A stretch of DNA of 64,000 nt from Littorina saxatilis (Eukaryota > Mollusca > Gastropoda > Littorinimorpha > Littorinidae). This document shows positions 1 to 11,881 of this stretch, piece after piece. The stretch is taken from positions 44,197,896-44,261,895 of the forward strand of contig NC_090250.1 in assembly GCF_037325665.1 (NCBI RefSeq), written 5' to 3'. The first letter of the stretch is position 1, and each line of letters begins with the position of its first letter. The position numbers and the translations under genes are program-made. Under the pieces are notes generated by a model, which saw nothing but the letters and a program-made list of their open reading frames with translations, made no database searches and had not been told where the DNA came from.

Positions 1-118
1 TGACGTGTTATCTCGTGCTACTGTGACGATGCTTTGTGGCCCGGAGTTGGATTCTAAAAATTCGTCTCCCTGTGGGTTATTGTGCATTTTGTTGCACAAC
101 CAAAATGATGACAAAAAC

Positions 119-301
119 GATGTTTGGTGGCTTGTTGTCAGACCAGCATTTTGTTGTTGGTCCTCGGGGAGTATATCGCCTTTTGTCTCATATTTATCAA
201 CCGCGGCCTTCGGCCTTGGTCGATAAAGATGAAACAAAAGACGATATGGTCCCCTTTGACCAACAAAAAAGCTGGTCTGTCAACAAGCCACCAAACATCT
301 T
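119..301. repeat. Foldback (palindromic) repeat, ~180 bp
   Basis: Bases 119-163 read as the inverse complement of about 258-301 (GATGTTTGGTGGCTTGTTG against its complement). The complementarity continues inward through the TATCGCCTTTTGTCTCAT segment to a centre near 208. The whole stretch can fold into one long hairpin. It abuts the MITE at 305-524 and lies downstream of OFD1 exon 2, presumably in an OFD1 intron. It is probably a non-autonomous foldback element. Confidence 0.75.
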
Positions 302-304
302 ATA

Positions 305-524
305 ATGTTGGTTTAGGGTAAAGTGACCAAAAAAGATAGGGTCAGTAGGTCGGCTTTTTTAAATGTACAATTTTTTTTAGTTGATTTTAAAGGAGGTTAC
401 TTCTCTTAGGTATGGTTCGCAAAATGAGCCAAAAGTGGGTTTTTTGGGGTTTTTTTAGAAATGAAAAAAAGTTTTAGGGTCGGCAGGAAAAAATAGGGTT
501 GGTCGGGTTACCCTAAACCAACAT
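305..524. mobile_element. MITE with 17-bp terminal inverted repeats
   Basis: The left end ATGTTGGTTTAGGGTAA (305-321) is the exact inverse complement of the right end (508-524). The element is 220 bp with no coding capacity. TATA and ATAT flank the ends, compatible with a TA-type target duplication. A related element with similar internal TAGGGT(C/A)GG motifs lies at 1327-1564. Confidence 0.8.
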
Positions 525-734
525 ATATCTTTATTTGGCCAAACAGAAAAAAACTGTCACAGTAGTTCCCAAATAAGAGATTTCCTTGAATCGTCCTTCC
601 AATAAACTGAATAATGTGTATGAAAAAATAAATTAAAAAAGCACAACACATCTTGAAATATCAAGCAGCTGATGTCAGCAAACTACAGGTTCAGCTTACA
701 AAACCTGTTCACTCACTGGACCACTCCCACTCAC

Positions 735-2363
735 TTTATCCTGAGCTAGACCGCTCTCTGGTAGGAAGACACCCAGTGTGTACTCATATTTGGCCCTCTT
801 CAGATGGTCAGCAACAAGACTGTTTGCTGCCCGCAAAAGCAGAGGATCACTCTCTGACGGCTCCAAGTCACGAATGGTCAAGGGTCCTTGAACCGACTGC
901 TGAAGCTCAGTTATGAGGTTGGTACGAAGTTGTGACTGGAAAAAGAACAGTCAGAAATTATACATCATTTTGGTGCATAATTATGTGATGTCAGGGAGTA
1001 GACAATTCAGGTATATGTTCTGGGCCATAAAATTAAACGAACATGCAGGACTCTTTCAAGACGTTAAATGGTAATTTAATTTGACTTGATCAGTGATTTG
1101 AGGCCTGTAAGGCCACTAAGGGCGAGTACACCATTCCAATACTACATGTAATATTAATAGTGATGCACACAAAGAAACATCAACAGGTGTGTATAGTTAA
1201 TAGGTTATTTCACAGTCACACAGATGCTTATCTTCTGTAGCCACTCCCCGTAAGAATAAGAACATTCTTATTAATAACATTCTTAAACTAGTAGTTGCAT
1301 TTTTCATTAGGCCAACAAAAAAAATTGGTGTGGTTACGGTAACATAGCCAAAAAAAATAGGGTAGGAAGGTATAATTACATTTTTTTTTTTTAATGTGTA
1401 CAAATTAAACCTCCTTGACATGGAAATAAGTGTGCGACTCAAGCGCTTTCGCTTTTATTGCGTTTTCTGCACTCGGTTTTTTTTTTGGTTTTTTGACAAA
1501 TGTATTAAAAAGTTATAGGGTCGGGCCCTAAAAATAGGGTAGGTCAGGTTACCGTAACCACACCTATTTTTTTTTTAGGCCTTACGTGAATACATGTGTT
1601 ACTAGTAATACACAAATTCCTCAGTTTTGAATACAGGTATATATACACACACGTAAATTTACAAAATCATAATTGCCATTGCGAGTGTGTGTGTGCGTGT
1701 TTTGTTGTGTGTGTACAAACAAATGAGATAATTCAACTGAATTATAGATGAACACCACATTCAGGACATGTAATTTAAGATCACAACTTTTTGTCATTGA
1801 CAAATTGATATGTATATCTAAAATGATTATTGATAGTCGGTCAGATGACCGACACACATTTTTAAATGCTGCTCAAGAGTGGAAATCAAACTGATCTACT
1901 TCCATAGATTTAAATGTTAGAAGTATAGAACTTGAACTGATCAGTGATGTTGTCCTTTAAAGGCTTTATGCACTCAGGCCTACTGTCTCAAAACACTGTG
2001 TTTCCATTAAGGTACGCACGCACTTTTTATGTTGTTTCTTTCAGTTCTTTGCATCAATGCTATTACTATTAGTAATTACTTGAAGTTGAAAGTGAAACTT
2101 TCAAACTGACAAGTCTCGACATGCAAGAACAGTGGACCAATCAATTAACAAACATTTGGCATTAAAATCATCAAACAAGTGGTTCGTTAACATGTAACTG
2201 TAATAGTTTCCACACAAAAAAACACGAAAGATGAAGGGAAAATACAACGGGTTGCCTGCAAACTTACTTTGATAGAATTTACCAGCCCGCGGTTTCGCAA
2301 ACTGTGGTAGAGTCGATTTCTGAGCTCTTCAGCACTCAAATATTCAGGTGCTTTGTCTGCCAT
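735..2363 (-). CDS. OFD1: OFD1 centriole and centriolar satellite protein, 5' coding exons (partial)
   Basis: OFD1 controls centriole length and builds distal appendages for ciliogenesis. Two coding exons are visible on the minus strand. Exon 1 is 2363-2268 (ATG at 2361-2363, 32 codons, starting MADKAPEYLSAEELRNRLYH, donor GTAAGT). Exon 2 is 935-735 (67 codons, acceptor TTTTTCCAG, donor GTGAGT). Both junctions are phase 0. The joined 99 residues follow human OFD1 closely through the N-terminal helix and the LisH motif; residues around [20 protein letters not shown] match human [20 protein letters not shown]. LisH motifs mediate dimerisation. The long coiled-coil remainder must lie beyond base 1. 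Intron 1 (936-2267) carries a MITE at 1327-1564. No promoter motif was recognised. Identity is remembered homology, not a search. Confidence 0.93.
1327..1564. mobile_element. MITE with 17-bp terminal inverted repeats, in OFD1 intron 1
   Basis: GGTGTGGTTACGGTAAC at 1327-1343 is the exact inverse complement of 1548-1564. The 238-bp interior has the same AAAATAGGGTAGG style as the element at 305-524, so the two probably belong to related families. The flanks are A-rich and T-rich and hide any target duplication. Confidence 0.75.
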
Positions 2364-3686
2364 CTTTGACTTATTTTACAGCTCTCGATTCTTGTGTATC
2401 TTTTACAGACTTTTTAAAGAGTAAGTGCTTCTTGAAGGAACTAAAAACTGGAATAATTCGCTATTTTCTCTTTCATCGTCGCTTCGGTGGTAACAGCCGC
2501 CATGTTAAAACGTTCCAGTTTCGCAGTCAATGACAGTGCACCAAAAATTACAAATTAAAAAATAAAAAAGATTCCGTACAATCAATTAAGGGAGCAAATG
2601 TATAGAGAGAAAACGTCAGTAAGCTCCATTAACATTTTAATTACAGCATAGACATTTAAAAAAAATCAGTTTCTTTTTCTGGACTGGATTATGGATTCAC
2701 TTGAGCACTTGATATCGAAAGCAAGGAGGTGCAAGTCGTATTATTGGTTATGTACACTGAGTTGTATACACGCCTTATAACTCAGTGGTCTTGTAGTTGC
2801 GTTGATCCAAAATCACTGCCCACTAAAGGGTTCTGAAATTTCAGAGAGCAAAACTGGCAGAGAGTTTTGAACGACTAGAAACTGACAAGCGACCACCTTC
2901 GGGACACCCCCTAGGTAGCTATGCCGCTTTGCGATGGTTGATTAGCTTCTTTATTACAATGTTAGTTTGCCTCTTTGTTGGGTTGTGTCTTAGTGTGGGT
3001 TGTTTCTTAGTGTATGTTGTTTCTTTGTTAGGTTGTTTCTTTGTTTGGATGTTTTTATTCTTTGTTTGGATGTTTTTATTCTTTGTTTGGATGTTTTTAT
3101 GTTTTGTTTGGTAGTTTAAAATCTGTGCTTTTTTGTTTTCGCTGCTGCTTTGTTTCAATGGTTGCTTCTTTGGTTGTTTCTTTTTGTGTGTGGTTGTTGT
3201 CGTCAATTGTTTTGTGTTCGTTGTCATAGTGCATATGTGATTTTTCCACAAAGTTTTGTTGATTTTTCTCTCTCATAACTTCGTCATCGGGGTGTCATCA
3301 CACTGACAAACAGACACGAACAAGAGTACGAACTTTCTTTCAGACAATAAGGCATTTGGAAGGTGATTTTCTTTTTGCTTCTTGTCAGGTGTGTATTACT
3401 CGACTCCAGTGTCCCAGATTTTGTTTCTTCAACAGTTAGCCATAAACTTACTTCCCTTGAACATCATCTTTGAACATCATAGCAGAATGAAGTGAAGTGA
3501 ACAATAGATATTCACCCCGATTTTGTTTTGGTCACCTGTCACCTATTCAGTTTTTCTTCGTCTTCTTCTTTCCCAAGTAACTATCCTGTTTAAACAACAA
3601 ATTAAAGAACTTAAAAAAAACCACCTAGCTGTCACACATAGTCTAGGCGCAGGGCCGGATCTGGGGGGGGGGGGGGGGTTCCGGAA

Positions 3687-3720
<34 letters not shown>

Positions 3721-4443
3721 CCATCCGATGTACCTCTCAGAGAGAAAAAAAATATGTGGACTTTTTAAGCTCTTCCCCCAACTCCCTTAGTTTATTTGGT
3801 CTTCTAAAACTATTTCAAATTATGAAAATGTGTAATTTTGATTCCCAGTTGCAAGGAAAGACCAAAAAATGACCTCACAAATGCAAATGTTCTCAGTATC
3901 TGGGAGGCTTTGCCCCCCAGACCCCCCAGCGGGGCGTTGCCCCTGCACCCGACCGGGGCCTCCGCGGCCACTGGACCCCTACCTTCAGTTGGAACACAGG
4001 GTACATGTTGTTACAAGGAAAACGGTTAGCAGTGTCTCTGAACAAAATAATCGCACGAAACACACTCGTTACATAGAATGAACTAGTACACTTTCTTGTT
4101 TTGTTTTAATTTTTGTATTTTCAAATAAAAGTGGAAGTAATGTAAAGGTCAACCAATGTTGTGGCGCACCAGCACATAAAACACATAGATACTCGTGGTC
4201 AACCAATGCTGGAATTCTGTTCATTTTGTTTGATTATAGTGACACATGCCCCATCTCCTTAAAACCAGCCAACTCCTATTGTAGAAACACATACGCTTTT
4301 GTGGAAGTGTCAACATATAGTTTTTGAAGAATAAAACCGTTGTGAAATCGATTTGGTTACGTAGAGTTTTGCTTTGTTGCTGTTATTTTTTGTCAAACGT
4401 ACGAATTTAACAGAAACTTATGGCGGTTCTTGATTTTTTTTTC

Positions 4444-4490
<47 letters not shown>

Positions 4491-4818
4491 GTGTGTGCGT
4501 GTGGAGTGTGAGCCGTGATTGCGTGCGTGCTTGGTGCAGAGTGCGAGTGTGTGTGTGTGTGTGAGGTATGTGTCACTCAACACTTATTCCGCTTAACATT
4601 TAAGCCAATCACAGTTTTCGAGCGACTTGTCTGTTTGGGGTAGATCAAGGAAACACTGACAAAAATATTGAATAAACACATACATTCTTTTATACATCAA
4701 CATTCTTGACTGTCACGCGTTTTGTGCTTTCAGGGGTCTTAAACTGAAAGTTAACGGAATAGAACTGACGATACCGTTCTTGCTTGTAATTTTATTTGCG
4801 CGCGCGCGCGTGTGTGTG

Positions 4819-4857
<39 letters not shown>

Positions 4858-5169
4858 GTGTGTGTGTGTGTGTTCGTGCCGCGTGCGTGCGCGTGCGTGC
4901 GTGCTTGCGTGTTTGTTTCAGAGTGCAGTTTCATGCCGAAATACAATCAAATGCAAAATGCGGGTTACATTTACATTCGGACTGTGCAGCAGTCACCGTC
5001 TCATCAAAGTAGTGTTTTTACTGGTAGGCAATGATGGTATCAGAGACTAGAGTAGCCTACTCATACCACAGAAAGACAAGTCGTTTTTTTCGGATGTCAC
5101 ATGCCGATGTAATGTGACATACAGGGACGGATTTGATTAGTAAGCCTATCTTCACAAAACAAAACAAAG
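2364..5169. repeat. Gene-free region upstream of OFD1: minisatellite, G/C homopolymers, GT tracts
   Basis: No gene was recognised. The stretch holds a 21-bp minisatellite (about 3026-3115, unit around TTTGTTTGGATGTTTTTATTC cut to four copies). It also holds a poly-G run followed by a poly-C run (about 3662-3718) and (GT)n tracts at about 4446-4510 and 4798-4872. Open frames across the GT tracts and the TTTGTTTGG repeat are low-complexity artefacts. Confidence 0.7.
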
Positions 5170-5898
5170 CAAGTCGCGTCAAGCGATATCAAAACATTTA
5201 GTCAGTCTATCGACCTGAAACTAAAAGATCGACACTAAAAACCTAGGTCCACTGATTCATCATGCACTGACACTACTTTGGTTCGGCTAGCCCAAACCCG
5301 TACACCGTAACGCCGGGATTGAGCTGGTCTCCGCGAAGCATGCAAACATAGGACCGATTGTCTTTAATTTTGAGCACATTTTGAGAGTAAACATGACCTC
5401 CATATTATATTTTGGGATGTAAGAAATGACAAAGAATGCAATGCAAACAATTCTAAATCTGTTATTACAATTTCAGTTTTAATTAGATTTTTGAGATTGA
5501 TAATGAACAAACTAATTAATCACATTTGAAGCTTCCAAGCTGAAATACAATCCTACAATCCGGACTGAGTCAAAAATTGTATCCCCAATATTCAATTAAC
5601 TTGATTGAGTAATGAAGTCATCACAGTGCCGCCTGAATATTTTTGTTTGGTGAAAGCCGAAGTATAACGTCTTCACTGATACGTCTTCAGAGATGTCAAA
5701 AAGACATTTATCGAAAAAAAAGATTCCTATGGAAGAATTCACATGTAAAGTTTCATGAAGAAATGCACAGTACTTTCCTACCTTCCTACAAACAAACGCG
5801 CGCATGCTCACGCACATATATAATTGTGTATATACCATCGCCCTCGTCTCGATTCCTTGTCTACCAGAATACATTTAGTCAAATATTGACTAAAATGT
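5170..5898 (-). mobile_element. Dispersed ~0.8 kb non-autonomous element, copy 1 (diverged)
   Basis: One end has CAAGTCGCGTCAAGCG followed by ACATTTAGTC. The other has a TTTAGTCAA/TTGACTAAA hairpin at about 5874-5898. The interior shares the AAGCTGAAATACAAT and CATCACAGTGCCGCCT motifs with copies at 6571-7414, 11742-12631 and 58846-59736. It is the same orientation as copy 2 and opposite to copies 3 and 4. No open frame of note. The superfamily is not identified; the hairpin end could suggest a Helitron-like or foldback origin. Confidence 0.7.
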
Positions 5899-6412
5899 GA
5901 AAATAAAGAAAGGGTGACAGAAAGAAAGAAACCAAACCAAACCAAACCAAACAAAACAAAACAAAACACCCAACCAGGAGTCAGAGAATGAGATTTTTTT
6001 CCCAAGAGCCGAATGCTAAAAGGACAGCCGGGTCAGAGGAGACTATATGAATGTGCGATAAATAACACCTCGGATAAACTATGATTTACTTGATCTTGGT
6101 CAGTGCTTGTCAAATGTATCTAAATATCTCCGACACAAAACACAGCGAACAAACATGTGGACTTCATACTGTTCAACCGCAACCAAGTCTCAACTGGAAC
6201 ACGAAGCTTTGTTCATTTACGTAACTTTAAATACTTGAACCCCCATGAAGGAATGCTGTCACTGATGTTTACCTGCAACTGTGAAATGCACCGCAGAATG
6301 CACACACAGTGCACAAAAGGCATTACACTGAGGTACAAAAGGCGAAGACAAAGTAGGAAAAGGATTAAGCTCAGTTCAAAGTCAACCTGCTTCCTGGTTT
6401 TAATCCTTCTTT

Positions 6413-6455
6413 GAAGAGAGAGAGAGAGAGAGAGTGAGAGACACACACACACACA

Positions 6456-6522
<67 letters not shown>
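6413..6522. repeat. (GA)n then (CA)n microsatellite
   Basis: A short GA tract (about 6416-6437) runs into a CA tract ending near 6522. This compound dinucleotide repeat lies between two copies of the dispersed element. Confidence 0.95.
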
Positions 6523-6523
<1 letters not shown>

Positions 6524-6570
6524 AGGGTAAAGATATATTAAAGCAAAACATGCTTTTCTACAATATACAA

Positions 6571-7414
6571 CAGGTCGCGTAAGGCGAAAATACAACATTT
6601 AGTCAAGTAGCTGTCGAACTCACAGAATGAAACTGAACGCAATGCAACGCAGCAAGACCGTATACTCGTAGCATCGTCAGTCCACCGCTCATGGCAAAGG
6701 CAGTGAAATTGACAAGAAGAGCGGGGTATTCGTTGCGCTGAGAAGGATAGCACGCTTTTCTGTACCTCTCTTCGTTTTAACTTTCTGAGCGTGTTTTCAA
6801 TCCAAACATATCATATCGATATGTTTTTGGAATCAGGAACCGACAAGGAATAAGATGAAAGTGTTTTTAAATTGATTTCGAAAATTTAATTTTGATCATA
6901 ATTTTTATATTTTTAATTTTCAGAGCTTGTTTTTAATCCAAATATAACATATTTATATGTTTTTGGAATCAGAAAATGATGGAGAATAAGATGAACGTAA
7001 ATTTGGATCGTTTTATAAAACAAATAATTTTTTTACAATTTTCAGATTTTTAATGACCAAAGTCATTAATTAATTTTTAAGCCACCAAGCTGAAATGCAA
7101 TACCGAAGTCCGGGCTTCGTCGGAGATTACTTGACCAAAATTTCAACCAATTTGGTTGAACTTGAAATGAGAGCGTGACAGTGCCGCCTCAACTTTCACG
7201 AAAAGCCGGATATGACGTCATCAAAGACATTTATCAAAAAAATGAAAAAAAACATCTGAGGATATCATACCCAGGAACTCTCATGTCAAATTTCATAAAG
7301 ATCGGTCCAGTAGTTTAGTCTGAATCGCTCTACACACACACACACATACACCACGACCCTCGTCTCGATTCCCCCCTCTATGTTAAAACATTTAGTCAAA
7401 ACTTGACTAAATGT
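6571..7414 (-). mobile_element. Dispersed ~0.8 kb non-autonomous element, copy 2
   Basis: It starts with CAGGTCGCGTAAGGCGAAAA and ends in the hairpin ACATTTAGTCAAAACTTGACT...AATGT (7388-7414). It aligns end to end, inverted, with copy 3 at 11742-12631. Shared segments include the AACATATCATATCGATATG block, the GACTTCGGTATTGCATTTCAGC block and the CGACCCTCGTCTCGATTCCCCC block. No protein is encoded. Confidence 0.85.
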
Positions 7415-7429
7415 AAAAATGAACATGTT

Positions 7430-7517
7430 TTTGGAGAGAGAGGGGGGGAGAGAGAGAGAGAGGGTGAGAGCGATAGACGGAGGCTTAGAGAGAGAGAGAG
7501 AGAGAGAGTGGGGATTT

Positions 7518-7562
<45 letters not shown>
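7430..7562. repeat. (GA)n microsatellite tracts
   Basis: Interrupted GA runs directly follow copy 2 of the dispersed element. The Arg/Glu-rich open frames here are artefacts of the repeat. Confidence 0.95.
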
Positions 7563-7564
<2 letters not shown>

Positions 7565-7599
7565 ACACCCACAAAACACGGAAGCCCAGTCACACACAC

Positions 7600-8416
7600 A
7601 CACCTTTATGCACACCACTAACCCCGCGCCCAACAGTCCTCCTCTTGTACCCCCCTCCCTGGCCCCTCCTCCCCTAGAAAACAAAAATCGTTGTTTATTC
7701 TTTTATAATCCCCCGAAACGACTATTACGGTGTGTGTCGCAGCCTCGAACGAGGACATCTTTCGTGCAGCGATGTAGCAAAAATGGCCGCTGACACAAAG
7801 ACGCTGAAAGCAGGGGACAGCACGTCCAACGCGCCGGGAGGTTGTGTACAGCACGCGCTCGGCTCCACTCCTCTCTCGTTCCCCAGGTTGAGGCGTTGCC
7901 AAACATTGCTGACCACGAGGTCAACTCTTGCGATGGACTTTCGCCGTGAGCTAAGCCGTTTCATGATCTCCGCGGGGCTCCCGGAAAAGGCCGGGACAAA
8001 ATACGTAAGCGTTTCAACTATGACAAGCGTTGATCAATTGAGTCGAGGACTCGACAAGTCTCTGCTGAACGATTCAACAGGTTCTTGTGCTCGTGTTACT
8101 GTGTTGGTGTTGAAGGTTGTACTATTATTGGCAAGATTTCCTTTTAGTGTTTTGTGACAAATCCCTCGACCATCAGCCTGACCGAATGAATGACTTTGTC
8201 GGCTAGACAATGAATTAAAGGAGGACGAGATTTTAATTTTGATGACGTTTGGGTTGTTTGTGTTTCCTTGTGGACGTTGGATTGTGTCCTCAGTGAAGCT
8301 TATGGTCAGCAAATCCAGTGATTCGGGGGTATTTTTCTAATTCGACTTGTGTGTCAGGCTTCAGTGTCTTCGTTGTGTTCCGTGAAGGATATTCTAGCTA
8401 CCTCAGAAACAAAACC
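7600..8416. other. GC-richer region upstream of the cysteine-rich protein gene; possible 5' leader
   Basis: This segment is richer in GC than its surroundings. An ATG in a good context (AAAATGGCC, about 7780) opens a 126-codon stretch to 8157 that matches nothing I recognise. It may be 5' untranslated sequence or promoter for the gene starting at 8417, or a separate first exon. No TATA box or clear motif was assigned. Confidence 0.3.
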
Positions 8417-11400
8417 ATGAAGCTTGTTATACTAATCGTTGGTAAGTGGATTTTATTCTACGTTTTTCTTTTTTTTTCTTTCTCTTTTCTGTACTTTTGC
8501 AAGCGATAATACTCTAAGACTGCAGTTGTAGATATAAAATGTACACACTTGGACATAAAGAAGAAAAAAAGAGAAAAGGTAAAGAAGAAGATGCGGCACT
8601 ATGCTCCACAGGGAGTCTACAGGAATAAGTCAAAGTAAGTCAAAAGAAGAAGAACCCTACAGAAGACAGGAAGAATTAGTTCTTGAGAGTTACATATTTT
8701 GCAAGGTTCCCGGCTCGTAGTAAGCTTTGCTCAGTTTTGTTCTTTGAGGGGAAAATCTGAACAACTATCAAAACTCTGGCCGGTGTAACACGAGAAAATT
8801 ACTCCCACGAGATTTTTACTCCGGAGTAAACATTTCGTACGAAAAAGTTACTCCCTTTACGAAAAAAAGCACTCCCCCATTGCACGAGAAAATTACTCCC
8901 CAAGACAGGTGAGTTCCGAGTAAACATTTCGTACACAAATGTTACTCCCCTCACGAATAAAAAACGAATAAATTACTTCACCCCAACACGAGCAATTTAA
9001 CCTCCCATGCCAGGTGTACGAAATTTGTACTCCCTTGTCCCCTGTTAGTCTTGGTGGTGGAAGGGGTGGAAGGAGGGTAGCGCGACATTCGTGTGCGCGA
9101 GATCACTTATTGGCATAATCCCTTCGCCCGCATCCCATTTTTGCGTACGATATTTTTACTGGAAGTAAAATAAAATGGGGAGTAAAAATTTCGTGGAGGG
9201 AGTAATTTTTTCGTGCCTTGGGGAGTTCTTTTCTCGTACGAAAAGTGTACTCGGAGTTAGAATTTCGTACGAAATATTTACTCCAGAGTAAATTTTTCGT
9301 GGAGTAAAAATTTCGTGTTACACCGGACAACGGATGCCCTACTTCATACAAGACCAAAAAAGACGCCATAGCTTGTTAACATCAAAGAATCCAAGTTTTG
9401 ACCGTTCCCGCTGAGACAACCGGTAGACTTGAAGATCTACTTGGAGAGTGTCAGTGACTGTTAAATGCGTTTTGTCACAGAAGCTTATCGCCAAATTCTC
9501 CCCCTTTCAGAACGTATTTTTAAATTAAAAAAAGTTTTAAAAAAAGTATCTGAATTCCGTTTGATGTTCTAGTGGCAGTCAACTCTGTTCAGTGATTCAA
9601 GACGAACAAACGACACACTCTGCTCTGTCAGTAGATTAAAGGCAAATAAAGGACAAACTATGTTCATTAAATTCAAGATGAATAAATGCAAGACTGTGTT
9701 CAGTAGATTCCAGACGAATAAAGGACAAATGTTTTTCAGCAGATTCAAGACAAATAAGGACAAACTCTGTTCAGTAGGCCCCAGATCAGGTATGAACACA
9801 CTCTTTCAGTCAGTTCAAGATGAGTAAAAGACAAACTCTGTTCAGTAGATTCCACACGAGTAAAGGACAAATTGTGTTCATTTTGCTCAATACGAATATA
9901 GGTCAGACTGTGTTCAGTAGATTCAAGACGAATAAAAGATAAACTCTGTTCAGTAGATCCCAGACGAATAAAGGACGAACTTTGTTCGGTAGATACTAGA
10001 CAAATAAAGGGAAACTATTATTCAGTAGATTCAAGATAAATAAGGACACACTCTGGTCAGTAGATCCCAGACCAGCTATGGACACACTCTTTCGGTCAGT
10101 TCAAGATGAGTAACAGACAAACTCTCAATAGATTCCACACGAGTAAAGGACAAGACGAACAAAAGGAAGACTTTGTTCAGTCAGCAGATCAAGGCAAATA
10201 AAGGACGAACAGTGTNNNNNNNNNNNNNNNNNNNNNNNNNNNNNNNNNNNNNNNNNNNNNNNNNNNNNNNNNNNNNNNNNNNNNNNNNNNNNNNNNNNNN
10301 NNNNNNNNNNNNNNNNNNNNNNNNNNNNNNNNNNNNNNNNNNNNNNNNNNNNNNNNNNNNNNNNNNNNNNNNNNNNNNNNNNNNNNNNNNNNNNNNNNNN
10401 NNNNNNNNNNNNNNNGTAGATTCCACACGAGTAAAGGACAAGACGAACAAAAGGAAGACTTTGTTCAGTAGATTCCACACGAGTAAAGGACAAGACGAAC
10501 AAAAGGAAGACTTTGTTCAATAGATTCCACACGAGTAAAGGACAAGACGAACAAAAGGAAGACTTTGTTCAGTCAGCAGATCAAGGCAAATAAAGGACGA
10601 ACAGTGTTCATTAATTTATGCTCAAAACGAATATAGGTTATAATTTGTTCAGGAGATTAAAGACAAATAAAAGACAAACTCTGTTCACTAGATTCCAAAC
10701 GAATAAAGGACAAAATCTGCTCAGTAGATATCAGACGAATAAAGGACAAACTAGGTTCATGTTCTAGACGAATAATGACAAACCCTGCTCGCTAGATTCC
10801 AGACGAATGAAGGACAGACTCTGTTCAGTAGATTCAAGACGAATAAGGACAAATGAAGTGTTTCATTTCTTTACTGTGAGTTCGAAACTCCCGTAATATT
10901 TCGAAATAACAAGCACATTTGGAGAAAGATATTTTGGTAGTGAAAACACTTTCACATGAGTTGCTTTTCTTTGTATAAAAAACCCCTTTGTTCTTTAAAA
11001 TTGCGTCAATAATAACTCTTCTTTTTTTTATTTTGTATTTCATTTAAATTCAAGTTTGTGCTTTTTGATCTGTATTCATATTTTGTCTTTTCAAACTTTA
11101 TGAATTTGTTTTCTTACTTGAACTTGACAATAAAGGATCTTTTCTCTGTGTGTGAAGCATTTGTTTCACAATGGATGGAGGTGAATTCCCAATCAGTGGC
11201 CCAACAATGCCTGACAGAACAGATTCGCAACAACAACCTCTTGAACAACCAGCAACAAGTTTCGCCCGAAGGTGCAACACTTAGCGCCTTCCAGTCTATA
11301 TGCCAGTGAGTATTGTTTCCAGCGGTGTCACGTGCAATTTCTGTTTTAATCATTTCAATCGGCGAATCCTTGCCGTGTAAATGATCACGTTGACCAACAC

Positions 11401-11802
11401 AGATCTGCCCTTTTCTTTCTTTTTTAATATTTTTTTTTTTACACGAAATGAGAGCATCCTGCCACATAAACATACACCCCGCCTCTCCCCAACCCGCAGC
11501 CATTAGAAAGAAAGAAAATAAGAAACAAACAAACAAACAAACAAACAAACAAACACAAACAAACAATCAAACACCAAAACAAACACAAATCATACAAATA
11601 TATAGTTTGGTCGTGTTTTGTGCAGAGTGGACATTTTGTGGTTGAATCAATTTCGCATGTTGACACGGTGTCAGTCCACAAATAATTAATTCAGCAAAAA
11701 AAAAATCCCACTCTGCACAGAAAGCAGCCAGGCTGTTCATTACATTTAGTCAAGTTTTGACTAAATGTTTTAACATAGAGGGGGAATCGAGACGAGGGTC
11801 GT

Positions 11803-11881
<79 letters not shown>

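Noticed and set aside
4713-5050. Cys/Val- and His/Thr-rich frames
   Set aside because: Translations of (GT)n/(CA)n microsatellites. The same applies at 6213-6598, 18000-18096 and 56928-57156.
7732-8157. A 141-codon frame considered as a separate gene
   Set aside because: No recognisable homology and no clear splice partner. Kept only as possible leader or promoter sequence.
9569-10532. Leu/Phe-rich repeated peptide frames on the minus strand
   Set aside because: Translation of a degenerate ~36-bp tandem array, partly running through the N gap. No known domain.
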